64,000 nucleotides of DNA from Mesorhizobium sp. NFR06 (GCF_900115245.1 NZ_FOVT01000016.1:1-64000), one strand, 5' to 3'; counted from the first letter of the stretch, positions 1 through 8,346 are shown. Numbers and translations are program-made. The notes: generated from the sequence alone by a model not told the origin.

Positions 1-656
1 CTGTTGTCGCGCCTCCCCACCAGAATGAGGAACTCGGCGTGGTTAGGGTGAATCTTCTGAGGCGTCATTGAAAACGCGATGACGGATTGGCGCGCCACGT
101 TGTCGAGGCCCTCGTAGCGAAACGTCACTCTTGACTCGCCGACCACCGCATCATGCGCGCGACCGCGCCGGCTGCGCGTAGTGCCGCGCACCTCGAACAT
201 GTCACGGAAATCGGCGTCGAAGTCGAACCGAACCGGCAGCAGCACCTCGCGCGCCGAGTAGTTCGTGAAGATGACGCGCTCGAACATCCGGTCCCGCCAG
301 ATGAACCGGGTCCGATCGATGTGCACGACGCCCGGCAGCGTTTCACTGCCGTTTGGCCCGATGGTGGCCAGATTTGTAAGATTGGCGGTAAACAGGATGT
401 TATCCTGCGACAGCGAGGCGCCAAGCAGTGACGGCATGCGGCCGCCGATGAACAGGCGGAAGCGCGACAGAACGCGCGTGTCGTCACGGAAAAGGCCGTC
501 GCCGGTGCCGCGTATGTCGCCGTAGCTGTCCGCGACGATGAAGCAGTCCTCATGCTTGAGGGCAAATTGCCTGTGCGGCTCGCGCGGCGCCGATTCGTCG
601 AGCGCCGGGAGAGCCACAGCCGGATCAAGCTTGCGTTCTTCGACTTCAGTTGTCAT
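1..656 (-). CDS. Amylo-alpha-1,6-glucosidase (glycogen debranching enzyme type), N-terminal part, cut by left edge
   Basis: Reading the minus strand from the ATG at 654-656 gives an uninterrupted frame to the window edge (about 218 residues). It begins MTTEVEERKLDPAVALPALD and contains FALKHEDCFIVADSYGDIRG and GDGLFRDDTRVLSRF. These are typical of the N-terminal beta-sandwich domain of bacterial amylo-alpha-1,6-glucosidase-like proteins (GDE_N_bis). The later stretch with the conserved TRFIWRDRMFERVIFTNYS also fits. The catalytic (alpha/alpha)6 barrel lies outside the window. The gene is missed by simple ORF listing because its stop is beyond the edge. It probably hydrolyses alpha-1,6 or related glucosidic bonds in storage or osmolyte glucans; the substrate cannot be judged from this part. 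Confidence 0.8.
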   Translation of the reverse strand, partial: MTTEVEERKLDPAVALPALDESAPREPHRQFALKHEDCFIVADSYGDIRGTGDGLFRDDTRVLSRFRLFIGGRMPSLLGASLSQDNILFTANLTNLATIGPNGSETLPGVVHIDRTRFIWRDRMFERVIFTNYSAREVLLPVRFDFDADFRDMFEVRGTTRSRRGRAHDAVVGESRVTFRYEGLDNVARQSVIAFSMTPQKIHPNHAEFLILVGRRDN

Positions 657-1014
657 GTCGGCCCTCCAGTTCGAACGACACCTGGGCGGTGGAGAGTTGA
701 GCGGTGCAGGCGCACACGCTTCCGCATCAAGGCCGGCGCCGAACCATCCTCGTCAACAGCGTCTCGCATCAATCCCGCACCCGGCGTGCGATCGCGCAGA
801 GCGTCGTTCGAATTCTTGGCGAATGATTGGCGAATTCTGCAGCCACAGTGCGATCAAAAGCGGCTCGCAGTCGATTGGTTCTAGGCCGCCGGTTCGGTCA
901 AACAGGCCTGGCCAACTGCATTGTCAGCGCGGTAAATTCGGGAGCCAATTGCAAATCGCTTGTCTCCGCGAAGGCCGCGGCATGGGTCAAGCCCGAGGAC
1001 GACGAAGAACCCCG
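657..1014. other. Gene-free spacer between debranching-type gene and aminotransferase
   Basis: About 358 bp with no convincing coding frame. It must hold the promoter of the leftward debranching-type gene and the 3' end of the leftward aminotransferase transcript. The short direct repeat TTGGCGAAT occurs twice around 818-836. I see no clear terminator hairpin with a T-run. Confidence 0.5.
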
Positions 1015-2157
1015 TTACGCCGCAGCGACATGCGCCGAGTTCGATCCGATATAATTGCGAATCGTCTCGATGATGCGGTCCTGGTCGGCTTCGCTGAGAT
1101 AGGCGTGCATCGGCAGGCACAGGATCTGCTTCGGCAGTTCTTCCGAGACGGCAAGGCCGGTCGGCGTGCGCGGATAGTCCTTGTAAGCGACCTGCTCGTG
1201 CAGCGGCTTCACATAGTAGATGACCGAAGGAATGCCCTTTTCGCCGAGATGCGCCTTCAGCCCGTCGCGCTTCGGCGTCTCGATGGCATATTGCGCCCAG
1301 GCCGAGCGACCGTGGCCAAGATTGCGCGACGCCTTGACGATGTCGCCGAGGCCCCTGGCATAGCGGTCGGCGACAACTTGGCGCGCAACCATCTCGTCCT
1401 CGAGAATGGCGAGCTTTTCGATCAGGATCGCCGCCTGCAGCGTGTCGAGGCGCGAGTTGATGCCGACGCGGACATTGTCGTACTGCGTCTCGCCCTTGCC
1501 GTGGAAGGCGAAGGAACGGAGCTTGTCGGCCAGCGCATCGTCATTGGTGAACATCGCGCCGCCATCGCCATAGCAGCCGAGCGGCTTGGCCGGATAGAAG
1601 CTGGTCGAGCCGACATGACCGAAGGCGCCGCACATCTTGGCGTCGGCCGAGCCGCCCATCGACTGGGCGGCGTCCTCGATCACCAGCAGGTTCTCGCGCC
1701 TGGCGATGGCCATGATCGCCTCATAATCGGCGGCAAGCCCGAACAGGTCGACCGGAATGATCGCCTTCGGCTTCAGCCTTCCTTCCTGCTTGATCATTGC
1801 GATTGCCGCCTCGAGGCTGGCGATGTCGATGTTGTAGGTATCGCGATCGACGTCGACGAAGACCGGCTCGCCTTTGGCCAGCGCCACCACTTCGGCCGTC
1901 GCGGCAAAGGTGAAGCTCGGCACGAACACCGCGTCGCCCGGACCGATGCCGGCGGCAAACAGCGGCAGCAGCAGCGCGTCGGTGCCGTTGGCGCAGGCGA
2001 CGACATGCTTGACGCCGACATAGGCCGCAAGCTTGTTTTCGAATTCGGTGACCTGCGGCCCGAGGATGTAGCGGCCGTCCTCGACGACGTGGTCGATCGC
2101 GGCCTTCAGCCGGTCGCGGATACGTTCGCGCTGGGCGCCAAGATCGATGAATTGCAT
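1015..2157 (-). CDS. DegT/DnrJ/EryC1/StrS family sugar aminotransferase, WbpE-like
   Basis: A 380-residue PLP-dependent aminotransferase that would convert a nucleotide-linked keto sugar into an amino sugar for surface polysaccharide. The start is MQFIDLGAQRERI at 2157, preceded by GAGG. An upstream in-frame start at 2232 would put 25 low-quality residues in front. Family marks include DGRYILGPQVTEFE, the CANGTDAL phosphate-binding segment, VIEDAAQSMGG, the PLP-lysine region SFYPAKPLGCYGDGGA and the signature GINSRLDTLQAAIL. The closest family I recognise is WbpE/WlbC (UDP-3-keto-GlcNAcA aminotransferase). No other wbp-type genes are nearby, so the substrate is uncertain. A strong hairpin (2185-2229) lies in its leader. 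Confidence 0.85.
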   Translation of the reverse strand: MQFIDLGAQRERIRDRLKAAIDHVVEDGRYILGPQVTEFENKLAAYVGVKHVVACANGTDALLLPLFAAGIGPGDAVFVPSFTFAATAEVVALAKGEPVFVDVDRDTYNIDIASLEAAIAMIKQEGRLKPKAIIPVDLFGLAADYEAIMAIARRENLLVIEDAAQSMGGSADAKMCGAFGHVGSTSFYPAKPLGCYGDGGAMFTNDDALADKLRSFAFHGKGETQYDNVRVGINSRLDTLQAAILIEKLAILEDEMVARQVVADRYARGLGDIVKASRNLGHGRSAWAQYAIETPKRDGLKAHLGEKGIPSVIYYVKPLHEQVAYKDYPRTPTGLAVSEELPKQILCLPMHAYLSEADQDRIIETIRNYIGSNSAHVAAA

Positions 2158-2462
2158 GTCGGCCTCGAATGAGTTCACAAAGTCTTGGAGCGTACCTCTG
2201 TGCGTCCGCACGGACGCACGTCGCTCCAACAAAACCGGCCCGCTGGTAACAGACTTGGCGCGGCTGAGAAAGTCGGCCGAGTGCCAGGCAAATTGCTTAT
2301 GTGTCGCAGCCTGTTACCGATTTTGCCGGCGCAATGCCTAGAAACCCCGGAAATCCTGGCTTTGCAGGGCGTTTTCCGGCTCCTTTATCGCATCGTTCCG
2401 ACGTCGGGAAACATAAAGTGATCGGTTAGGCAGAGCGGTTTCAGCCTGCCTCCGGAAGCGTA
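2158..2462. other. Intergenic region between aminotransferase and sugar kinase genes
   Basis: About 305 bp with no supported gene. It contains the 2185-2229 stem-loop and a second, wider inverted repeat, GGTAACAG (2245-2252) with CTGTTACC (2311-2318). The promoter of the aminotransferase and the 3' end of the kinase transcript should both lie here. Confidence 0.5.
2185..2229 (-). promoter_or_regulatory. Two-tier stem-loop in the leader of the aminotransferase gene
   Basis: Outer arms TTGGAGCG (2185-2192) and CGCTCCAA (2222-2229) enclose inner arms GTGCGTCCG (2200-2208) and CGGACGCAC (2211-2219) with a 2-nt loop. The structure sits 28-72 nt upstream of the aminotransferase start at 2157. It could be a leader hairpin, an operator or a dispersed palindromic element; no T-run follows it on either strand. 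Confidence 0.5.
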
Positions 2463-3386
2463 TCAGGCGATTTCGTGCCGCCAGGGCGGGTTGGCGCCGG
2501 CCCGCGAAACCGTCACCGCCGCCGCCTTGGCACCGAGTTCCAGCGCCTTGCGAATCGCGTCCTCGTCAAGGTCGCCGATCGCCGCCTTGGTCAGCAGTCC
2601 CTGCTCGTGCAGCGAGGCCAGGATGCCGGCATTGAAGGTGTCGCCGGCGCCGACCGTGTCGACGACCTTGACCCTCTGCGGCACGACCGTGACCTTGTGC
2701 GCCTTGCTGTAGCCGACGGCGCCTTCGCTGCCATGGGTGACGACGATCAGCTTCGGTCCCCGGTCCAGCCAGTTGCGCACGACGTCCTCGTGCGAGCCGG
2801 CCTCGTCGAACCATTCGAGGTCCTCATCCGAGAGTTTCACGATATCGGCCATCGCCATCATCTCGCGAATGCGTCTCAAATGCTTGGCCTTGTCCGGGAT
2901 GAAGTTGGGCCGGATGTTGGGGTCGAGCATCATCACCCGGGTCTCGTGCTCGCGCCGCATGAATTCCTCATAAGCCGATCCCGCTGGTTCCGAGATCAGG
3001 CTGATGGCGCCGAACAGCATCGCCTCGATCTCGGACCCGAGCTTCGGCAGGTCCTCGATGGTCAGCATGCGCCCGGCGGTGTTCTCGTCGTAGAAGGTGT
3101 AGGTCGCCTGGCCGTTGGTGAGCCGCACGAAGGCGAGCGTCGTCGGACGCGACGAGGTGTGCGCATAGGTGGAGCTCACCTTGGCTGCGCCCAGCGCCTC
3201 GCGGAACTGGCCGCCGAACAGGTCGGAGGAGAGGCCGGAGAAGAAGCCTGTCGGAGCGCCGAGCCGTCCGAGCGCGATCGCCGAATTGAACACCGCGCCG
3301 CCGACATAGGGCGCGAAGGCGGCTTCGCCTTCCGTCGTAATGCGCGGCAGCATGTCGATCAGGGCTTCGCCACAGCAAAGGATCAT
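2463..3386 (-). CDS. frcK: PfkB-family sugar kinase (fructokinase-like, FrcK)
   Basis: A 307-residue PfkB/ribokinase-superfamily kinase that would phosphorylate the sugar brought in by the adjacent Frc transporter. Family features include the N-terminal GGAVFNSAIALGRLGA sugar-binding segment and the C-terminal VVDTVGAGDTFNAGILA anion-hole/catalytic signature with the base aspartate in GAGD. It is the last gene of a leftward run regulator-mutarotase-kinase, and its ATG overlaps the stop of the preceding gene by 4 bp, which suggests translational coupling. The fructose assignment rests on context: in Sinorhizobium meliloti the frcBCA transporter is linked to a kinase frcK. Mannose or ribose specificity cannot be excluded. 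Confidence 0.8.
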   Translation of the reverse strand: MILCCGEALIDMLPRITTEGEAAFAPYVGGAVFNSAIALGRLGAPTGFFSGLSSDLFGGQFREALGAAKVSSTYAHTSSRPTTLAFVRLTNGQATYTFYDENTAGRMLTIEDLPKLGSEIEAMLFGAISLISEPAGSAYEEFMRREHETRVMMLDPNIRPNFIPDKAKHLRRIREMMAMADIVKLSDEDLEWFDEAGSHEDVVRNWLDRGPKLIVVTHGSEGAVGYSKAHKVTVVPQRVKVVDTVGAGDTFNAGILASLHEQGLLTKAAIGDLDEDAIRKALELGAKAAAVTVSRAGANPPWRHEIA

Positions 3387-3829
3387 GTCGTCTTGGTCTC
3401 CGGCGGATGGATCACGCCCTTGCGGATGATGATGTTGGCATAGAGCCTGGGTTCGCTGGTCGCAACGATCGCGTGCGCGGCCTTGACGCGCGCATAGAAG
3501 TCGGATCCCGCCAGCGCAACCACCTTATGGCCCGGCGCGTGTCTGGCGCAAACCGCTTCCATCTCGCGATGCACAGGGTCGGCCAGCGCCGGATCACCCT
3601 TCACCGAGGCACGGAACAGCGCCTCCGGCACCGCCTCGTCCACCGGCAGCACGCTAAGCACCGCGTCGAGGACGGCAATGACGTGGTGGCCATCGGCGCG
3701 GATCAGCCGTCGCGCCTGTTCCTCGGCCGGATAATTGCCGTCGACGATGGCGATCTCGTCACCATGGCCCATTGCCCTGAGCGTCGCCAGGAATTGGGGC
3801 CCGAGCAGCGACGGGATGCCGATCAGCAT
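3383..3829 (-). CDS. RbsD/FucU family sugar mutarotase
   Basis: A 148-residue RbsD/FucU-type protein, which interconverts anomers of free monosaccharides such as fucose or ribose in the cytoplasm. The conserved start MLIGIPSLLGPQFLATLRAM, the segment GHGDEIAIVDGNYPA and the C-terminal RLYANIIIRKGVI match the family, and the length is typical. It lies 2 bp after the ROK regulator and overlaps the kinase by 4 bp, so the three genes are one transcription unit. A mutarotase beside a transporter and a kinase suggests that import delivers an anomer mixture of which the kinase uses only one form. It looks closer to FucU than RbsD, but sequence reading alone cannot settle this. Confidence 0.82.
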   Translation of the reverse strand: MLIGIPSLLGPQFLATLRAMGHGDEIAIVDGNYPAEEQARRLIRADGHHVIAVLDAVLSVLPVDEAVPEALFRASVKGDPALADPVHREMEAVCARHAPGHKVVALAGSDFYARVKAAHAIVATSEPRLYANIIIRKGVIHPPETKTT

Positions 3830-3831
3830 GG

Positions 3832-5055
3832 TCAGGCGCCCCCGGACGTGTTCGGTCCGATCAGGAAGCGTTCGGAGAGCGGCAGGCTGGCGCCGCCGAG
3901 CGCCCGCGCGTGGATACCGACAGTTCCCTCACGTATGAAGGGCAGCTTCAGCCCCTCGGCGTCGATACCGCCGATGGCTTGCCTGATAGCCTCGACAAGC
4001 CGGCGCCGCACATCGAGCGGCATCCAGCCGTCGATCACCGCCGCCTCGAAATCGATGACCGAGGAAGCGGCGACGATGGCATAGGCGAGCGCCCGCGAGG
4101 CGCTGGCGATCCACTCGTCAAGCTCGGCGCCGATCTCGCCCCATTCCTGCGGCGAGGTCCACAGATAGGAGCCGTCGATGCCCTTGGCGGAAAGCGCCTT
4201 CTCCAGCATCGCGATCGAGGCGACGTCGATGAGCTGCGTCGGCTTGCCGTCCGGACCCGGCACCGGCATCGAGCCCAGCGCGCCGGCATTGCCTTTTGGC
4301 CCGCTGTAGAGGCGGCCGTTGAGCACGATGCCGCCGCCGGCAAAGGCGCCGATGTAGAAATAGACGAAATCGCGCGCCCCGCCCGCCAGGCCGAAGACGA
4401 GCTCGGCGCCGCACGCCGACGTCGCGTCGTTCTGCAGATAGACGGGGAATTCGCACTGCGACTGGATGTCGGCGCGGATGTCGCGATGGCGCCATTCGTC
4501 CATGATTTCGCGCGGCGCGCCGGCCGTGTCGGCCCAGTTCCACAATTCGAACGGCATGGCGATGCCGAGCCCGGCAATGCGCTTGTCCTGCGACGGCGTC
4601 AGCTCGCTGCGCATCGTCTTGATGCCGTTTGTGACGAACTCGACGGTCTCGCGCGGTGCGGGATAACGGTAGGAATGCTGCAGCATCGCGCGCACATTGC
4701 CGAGGAAGTCGATCAGCACGAGCTCGGCGCTGCGCCGGCCGATCTTGAGGCCGATGAAAAAGGCGCCCTCCGGGTTGAGCGCCATCGGGATCGAAGGCTG
4801 GCCGATCTTGCCGCGCAGCGGCGCCTGGCGCACCAGCAGCTTGTCTTCCTCGAGCTCGCGCATGATGACCGACACCGTCTGCGCCGACAGCCCGGTCATC
4901 CGCGCAATGTCGGATTTGGCCAGGCTGCCATGCTGGCGAACCAGGGACAGCACGAGCCGCTCATTGTGGTCGCGCATGCCGCTCTGGTTGGTGCCGCGAT
5001 GCAGCCGGCTCTCTAGAGCCTCGGGCGAACCGTGCCTCGCAATGCCGGTCTCCAC
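3832..5055 (-). CDS. frcR: ROK-family transcriptional regulator of the Frc system
   Basis: A 407-residue repressor-type ROK protein with an N-terminal winged helix (RLVLSLVRQHGSLAKSDIAR then MTGLSAQTVSVIMRELE) and a C-terminal sugar-kinase-like domain including YFYIGAFAGGGIVLNGRLYS. I place the start at GTG 5053-5055 because GGGAGG stands 6 nt upstream. The farther ATG at 5124 would overlap the AT-rich operator. The protein is divergent from frcB and leads the mutarotase-kinase operon, so it probably binds the shared control region and responds to the imported sugar or its phosphate. The canonical ROK zinc-binding cysteine motif is not evident in my reading. Confidence 0.83.
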   Translation of the reverse strand: METGIARHGSPEALESRLHRGTNQSGMRDHNERLVLSLVRQHGSLAKSDIARMTGLSAQTVSVIMRELEEDKLLVRQAPLRGKIGQPSIPMALNPEGAFFIGLKIGRRSAELVLIDFLGNVRAMLQHSYRYPAPRETVEFVTNGIKTMRSELTPSQDKRIAGLGIAMPFELWNWADTAGAPREIMDEWRHRDIRADIQSQCEFPVYLQNDATSACGAELVFGLAGGARDFVYFYIGAFAGGGIVLNGRLYSGPKGNAGALGSMPVPGPDGKPTQLIDVASIAMLEKALSAKGIDGSYLWTSPQEWGEIGAELDEWIASASRALAYAIVAASSVIDFEAAVIDGWMPLDVRRRLVEAIRQAIGGIDAEGLKLPFIREGTVGIHARALGGASLPLSERFLIGPNTSGGA

Positions 5056-5091
5056 CCTGATCCTCCCATCGGTTTCCCCTCGAAGCTTTTC

Positions 5092-5108
5092 GTTCAGAAT
5101 GAGTGAAC
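5092..5108. promoter_or_regulatory. Palindrome GTTCA-N7-TGAAC in the frcR-frcB control region
   Basis: Perfect 5-bp arms GTTCA (5092-5096) and TGAAC (5104-5108) lie 37 bp upstream of the proposed frcR start. The position would suit autoregulation of frcR, but the arms are short and chance is possible. Confidence 0.35.
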
Positions 5109-5120
5109 AGCGCAAGAGTG

Positions 5121-5152
5121 TCAATAATAAATAAGAGTGATTTAATTATTGA
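5121..5152. promoter_or_regulatory. AT-rich inverted repeat, likely ROK operator between frcR and frcB
   Basis: Left arm TCAATAATAAAT (5121-5132) and right arm ATTTAATTATTGA (5140-5152) form an imperfect inverted repeat with one extra base, in otherwise GC-rich DNA. ROK regulators such as NagC and Mlc bind AT-rich palindromes of this kind. The right arm runs into a TTGACA hexamer (5149-5154), so bound repressor would block the frcB promoter. Confidence 0.5.
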
Positions 5153-5175
5153 CAGACGCTGCGGACTGGTATCTT
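5149..5175 (+). promoter_or_regulatory. Candidate frcB promoter
   Basis: TTGACA (5149-5154) and TATCTT (5170-5175) are spaced by 15 bp, shorter than ideal. They are directed toward frcB and overlap the proposed operator. A second TTGACA occurs at 5176-5181 without a good partner. Confidence 0.35.
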
Positions 5176-5219
5176 TTGACATCGCGCTCACGCTGGGAGA
5201 ACTTCGGTGGGCGCTCCGC

Positions 5220-5239
5220 GGCGCCGGTTGGCCGGCGCC
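5220..5239 (+). promoter_or_regulatory. Hairpin in the frcB leader
   Basis: GGCGCCGG-TTGG-CCGGCGCC is a perfect 8-bp stem with a 4-nt loop. It lies 22 bp before the frcB start and just before the GGGAGG ribosome-binding site. A role in mRNA stability or translation of the highly expressed binding protein is plausible. Confidence 0.5.
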
Positions 5240-5261
5240 GAAGGTTCACTGGGAGGAAATC

Positions 5262-6290
5262 ATGGGTAAATGGACTATCTTGAAGGCGGCTGTTGCCGGC
5301 CTTGCCTTTTACGGCGCGATGGCCACGGCCTCGCACGCGGCCGACATCGTCGGCCTGATCACCAAGACCGAGGGCAACCCGTTCTTCGTCAAGATGCGCG
5401 AAGGCGCGCAGGCCAAGGCCCAGGAACTCGGCCTCACGCTGCAAACCTTTGCCGGCAAATTCGACGGCGACAATGACAGCCAGGTCGCCGCCATCGAGAA
5501 CCTGATCTCGGCCGGCGCCAAGGGCTTCGCCATCGTGCCGAGCGATTCCAGCGCCATCGTGCCGACTATCAAGAAGGCGCGCGACGCCGGCCTTCTGGTC
5601 ATCGTCCTCGACACGCCGCTCGATCCGATCGATGCGGCGGATGCCACTTTCGCCACTGACAATTTCAAGGCCGGCGAGCTCATCGGCCAGTGGGCCAAGG
5701 GCACGCTGGGCGACAAAGCCTCGAGCGCCAAGATCGCCTTCCTCGACCTCGCCACCAACCAGCCGACGGTCGACTATCTGCGCGACCAGGGCTTCATGAA
5801 GGGCTTCGGCATCGACGTTAAGGATCCGAAGAAATACGGCGACGAGGACGATGCGCGCATTTGCGGTCACGAAATGACCGGCGGCGCCGAGGATGGCGGC
5901 CGCACCGCCATGGAAACGTTACTGCAGAAGTGCCCGGACGTGAGCGTCATGTACACCATCAACGAGCCGGCGGCGGCCGGCGGCTACCAAGCGCTCAAGG
6001 CGGCCGGCAAGGATGACGGCTCGGTGCTGGTGGTCTCGATCGACGGCGGCTGCCCGGGCGTCAAGAACGTCGCGGCCGGCGTCATCGGCGCGACCTCGCA
6101 GCAATATCCGCTGAAAATGGCGGCGATGGCCATGGAGGCGATCGAGAAGTTCGCCAAGACCGGCGAGAAGCCGAAGCCGACACCCGGCAAGGAGTTCTTC
6201 GACACGGGCGCCACGCTGATCACCGACAAGCCCGTCAATGGCGTCGAATCGATCGACAGCAAGAAGGGCGCGGAACTTTGCTGGGGCTGA
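5262..6290 (+). CDS. frcB: Periplasmic sugar-binding protein of CUT2 ABC transporter (FrcB)
   Basis: A 342-residue type I periplasmic binding protein. Its start MGKWTILKAAVAGL is preceded by GGGAGG, and a signal peptide should be cleaved after ASHA near residue 27. The mature protein begins with the DIVGLITKTEGNPFFVKMRE pattern of ribose/fructose-type binding proteins and keeps the AIVPSDSSAIVPTIKKA and VVSIDGGCPGVKNVAAGVIG segments. It would capture fructose or related sugars in the periplasm and deliver them to FrcC/FrcA. It is first in the frcB-frcC-frcA operon. A strong hairpin between frcB and frcC fits the usual excess of binding protein over permease. Confidence 0.88.
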   Translation: MGKWTILKAAVAGLAFYGAMATASHAADIVGLITKTEGNPFFVKMREGAQAKAQELGLTLQTFAGKFDGDNDSQVAAIENLISAGAKGFAIVPSDSSAIVPTIKKARDAGLLVIVLDTPLDPIDAADATFATDNFKAGELIGQWAKGTLGDKASSAKIAFLDLATNQPTVDYLRDQGFMKGFGIDVKDPKKYGDEDDARICGHEMTGGAEDGGRTAMETLLQKCPDVSVMYTINEPAAAGGYQALKAAGKDDGSVLVVSIDGGCPGVKNVAAGVIGATSQQYPLKMAAMAMEAIEKFAKTGEKPKPTPGKEFFDTGATLITDKPVNGVESIDSKKGAELCWG

Positions 6291-6328
6291 TGCCTTCCTA
6301 ATACCCGCAATAACGGACTAAACTCGCC

Positions 6329-6354
6329 GAAAGGGCGGCTCCGGCCGCCCTTTC
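6329..6354 (+). terminator. Strong stem-loop between frcB and frcC
   Basis: GAAAGGGCGGC (6329-6339) pairs perfectly with GCCGCCCTTTC (6344-6354) over a 4-nt loop. No long T-run follows, so it is more likely a partial terminator or 3' stabiliser that lowers frcC/frcA expression relative to frcB than a full stop. Confidence 0.6.
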
Positions 6355-6387
6355 CCGAAACACGGGATCCTTTGGGAGGGGATAAAG

Positions 6388-7464
6388 ATGAGCGATGACG
6401 CAACCGGCTCGGTCTCGGCCGAGCGCGGCCTTCACGGCAGCGACCAGTCCGTGGCGAGCTTCGACGAAGACCGGGGCTCGGCCCTGAAGAGCGTCCAGCG
6501 CTTCCTGCATGAATATCCAACGGCAATCCCGTTCATTGTCCTGGTCATCGGCGTTTTGATTTTCTCGGTTGCTGCGGGTGGACGGTTCTTTGCGCCGTTC
6601 AATCTTTCGCTCGTGCTGCAACAGGTCACCATCATCGCCTTTCTGGGCATTGCCCAGACACTGGTCATCCTGACCGCGGGCATCGACCTTTCGGTCGGCG
6701 CGATCATGGTGCTGTCGTCCATTGTCATGGGCAGGCTGACGGTCACCTACGGCGTACCGGTCGAATTGAGTTTTGTGCTTGGCCTGCTCACGGGTCTTGT
6801 CTGCGGCCTGATCAACGGCGTTCTGGTGGCGGTGATCAAGCTGCCGCCCTTCATCGTCACGCTGGGTTCCTGGAGCGTCTACGGCGCGATGGTCATCTAC
6901 GTCTCGCATTCCGAGACAGTGCGTGCCCAGGACATCGAGGCGGCGGGACCGCTGCTGCAATGGCTGGGCCATACGATAAGGCTTGGCGGGGGAGCCGTGC
7001 TGACCTACGGCGCCATCGCCATGATCCTGACGGCTCTGATCATCTGGTATGTGCTGAACCGTACCGCCTTCGGCCGCCATGTCTACGCCACCGGCGACGA
7101 CGACGAAGCCGCTCGCCTCGCCGGCATCAACACGCGCGGCGTGTTCATTGCGGTCTACACGCTCGCCGGCTTCATCTGCGCCATCGCCGCCTGGGCGCTC
7201 ATCGGCCGCATCGGCGCGGCGAGCCCGCTCGGCAATCAGACCGCCAATCTCGATGCCATCACCGCGGTGGTGATCGGCGGCACATCGCTGTTCGGCGGCC
7301 GCGGTTCGATCGTCGGCACGCTGTTCGGGGCGCTGATCGTCGGCGTCTTCCGCAATGGCCTGGCGCTCGCCGGCGTCGACTCGCTCTGGCAGGAGTTCAC
7401 CGTCGGCATCCTCATCATCCTCGCCGTCACCATCGACCAGTGGATCAGGAAGATTTCGGCATGA
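6388..7464 (+). CDS. frcC: CUT2 sugar ABC transporter permease (FrcC)
   Basis: A 358-residue inner-membrane permease of the RbsC/FrcC family, preceded by a strong GGGAGGGG site. After a roughly 40-residue cytoplasmic leader there are many hydrophobic segments beginning with IPFIVLVIGVLIFSVAAGG. The family segments QTLVILTAGIDLSVGAIM and AVVIGGTSLFGGRGSIVGT are both present. It forms the membrane channel with the FrcA ATPase. Its stop overlaps the frcA start by 4 bp. Confidence 0.88.
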   Translation: MSDDATGSVSAERGLHGSDQSVASFDEDRGSALKSVQRFLHEYPTAIPFIVLVIGVLIFSVAAGGRFFAPFNLSLVLQQVTIIAFLGIAQTLVILTAGIDLSVGAIMVLSSIVMGRLTVTYGVPVELSFVLGLLTGLVCGLINGVLVAVIKLPPFIVTLGSWSVYGAMVIYVSHSETVRAQDIEAAGPLLQWLGHTIRLGGGAVLTYGAIAMILTALIIWYVLNRTAFGRHVYATGDDDEAARLAGINTRGVFIAVYTLAGFICAIAAWALIGRIGAASPLGNQTANLDAITAVVIGGTSLFGGRGSIVGTLFGALIVGVFRNGLALAGVDSLWQEFTVGILIILAVTIDQWIRKISA

Positions 7465-8255
7465 GCACGCAGCCCATTCTTCAAGCGCCCATCCTTCAAG
7501 CTAAGGGTCTCAACAAGCGCTACGGCAGGGTGGTCGCGCTCGACAATGCCGATTTCGACCTGATGCCGGGTGAAATCCTTGCCATCATCGGCGACAACGG
7601 CGCCGGCAAGTCGACGCTGGTCAAGGCACTGTGCGGCGCGGTCATTCCGGACTCCGGCACGATCGAGCTCAACGGCAGCCCGGTGCATTTCCGCTCGCCG
7701 ATCGAGGCGCGCTTGGCCGGCATCGAGACCGTCTACCAGAACCTGGCTCTGTCGCCGGCGCTGTCGATCGCCGACAACATGTTCCTCGGCCGCGAGCTGC
7801 GCAAACCGGGCTTTGCCGGGCAATGGCTGCGCCGGCTCGACCGCTCGGCCATGGCGCGCATCGCCCGCGAGAAATTGTCCGAGCTAGGGCTGATGACCAT
7901 CCAGAACATCAACCAGTCGGTCGAAACCCTGTCCGGCGGTCAGCGCCAGGGCGTCGCGGTGGCGCGCGCCGCGGCGTTCGGCAGCCGGGTGGTCATTATG
8001 GACGAGCCGACCGCGGCGCTTGGCGTCAAGGAAAGCCGCCGCGTGCTGGAGCTGATGCTCGACGTCAAGAGGCGCGGCCTGCCGATCGTGCTGATCTCGC
8101 ACAACATGCCGCATGTCTTCGAGGTGGCCGATCGCATCCATATCCACCGGCTTGGCCGTCGCCTCGCGGTCATCGACCCAAAGCAATATACGATGTCCGA
8201 CGCCGTCGCCTTCATGACCGGCGCCAAGGCGCCGCCGGAGGTCCTGGCGGCGTAA
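7461..8255 (+). CDS. frcA: CUT2 sugar ABC transporter ATP-binding protein (FrcA)
   Basis: A 264-residue single-domain ATPase. The start at 7461 overlaps the frcC stop (ATGA) and removes a long out-of-context extension. Walker A is GDNGAGKST, the signature is LSGGQRQGVAVARA, Walker B is VVIMDEPTAAL and the switch histidine lies in VLISHNMPHV. Unlike RbsA or XylG it has one nucleotide-binding domain, as FrcA-type proteins do. It energises uptake through FrcC. The gap to glgP is 91 bp. Confidence 0.88.
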   Translation: MSTQPILQAPILQAKGLNKRYGRVVALDNADFDLMPGEILAIIGDNGAGKSTLVKALCGAVIPDSGTIELNGSPVHFRSPIEARLAGIETVYQNLALSPALSIADNMFLGRELRKPGFAGQWLRRLDRSAMARIAREKLSELGLMTIQNINQSVETLSGGQRQGVAVARAAAFGSRVVIMDEPTAALGVKESRRVLELMLDVKRRGLPIVLISHNMPHVFEVADRIHIHRLGRRLAVIDPKQYTMSDAVAFMTGAKAPPEVLAA

Positions 8256-8346
8256 TGGCGCTGCTGCCACGACAGCTGCGGACCGGTCGGCCATCTAAAT
8301 CGATTGAGAATATGCTGCAATGCAGTAGGATAGGCTGGGAGGAACG

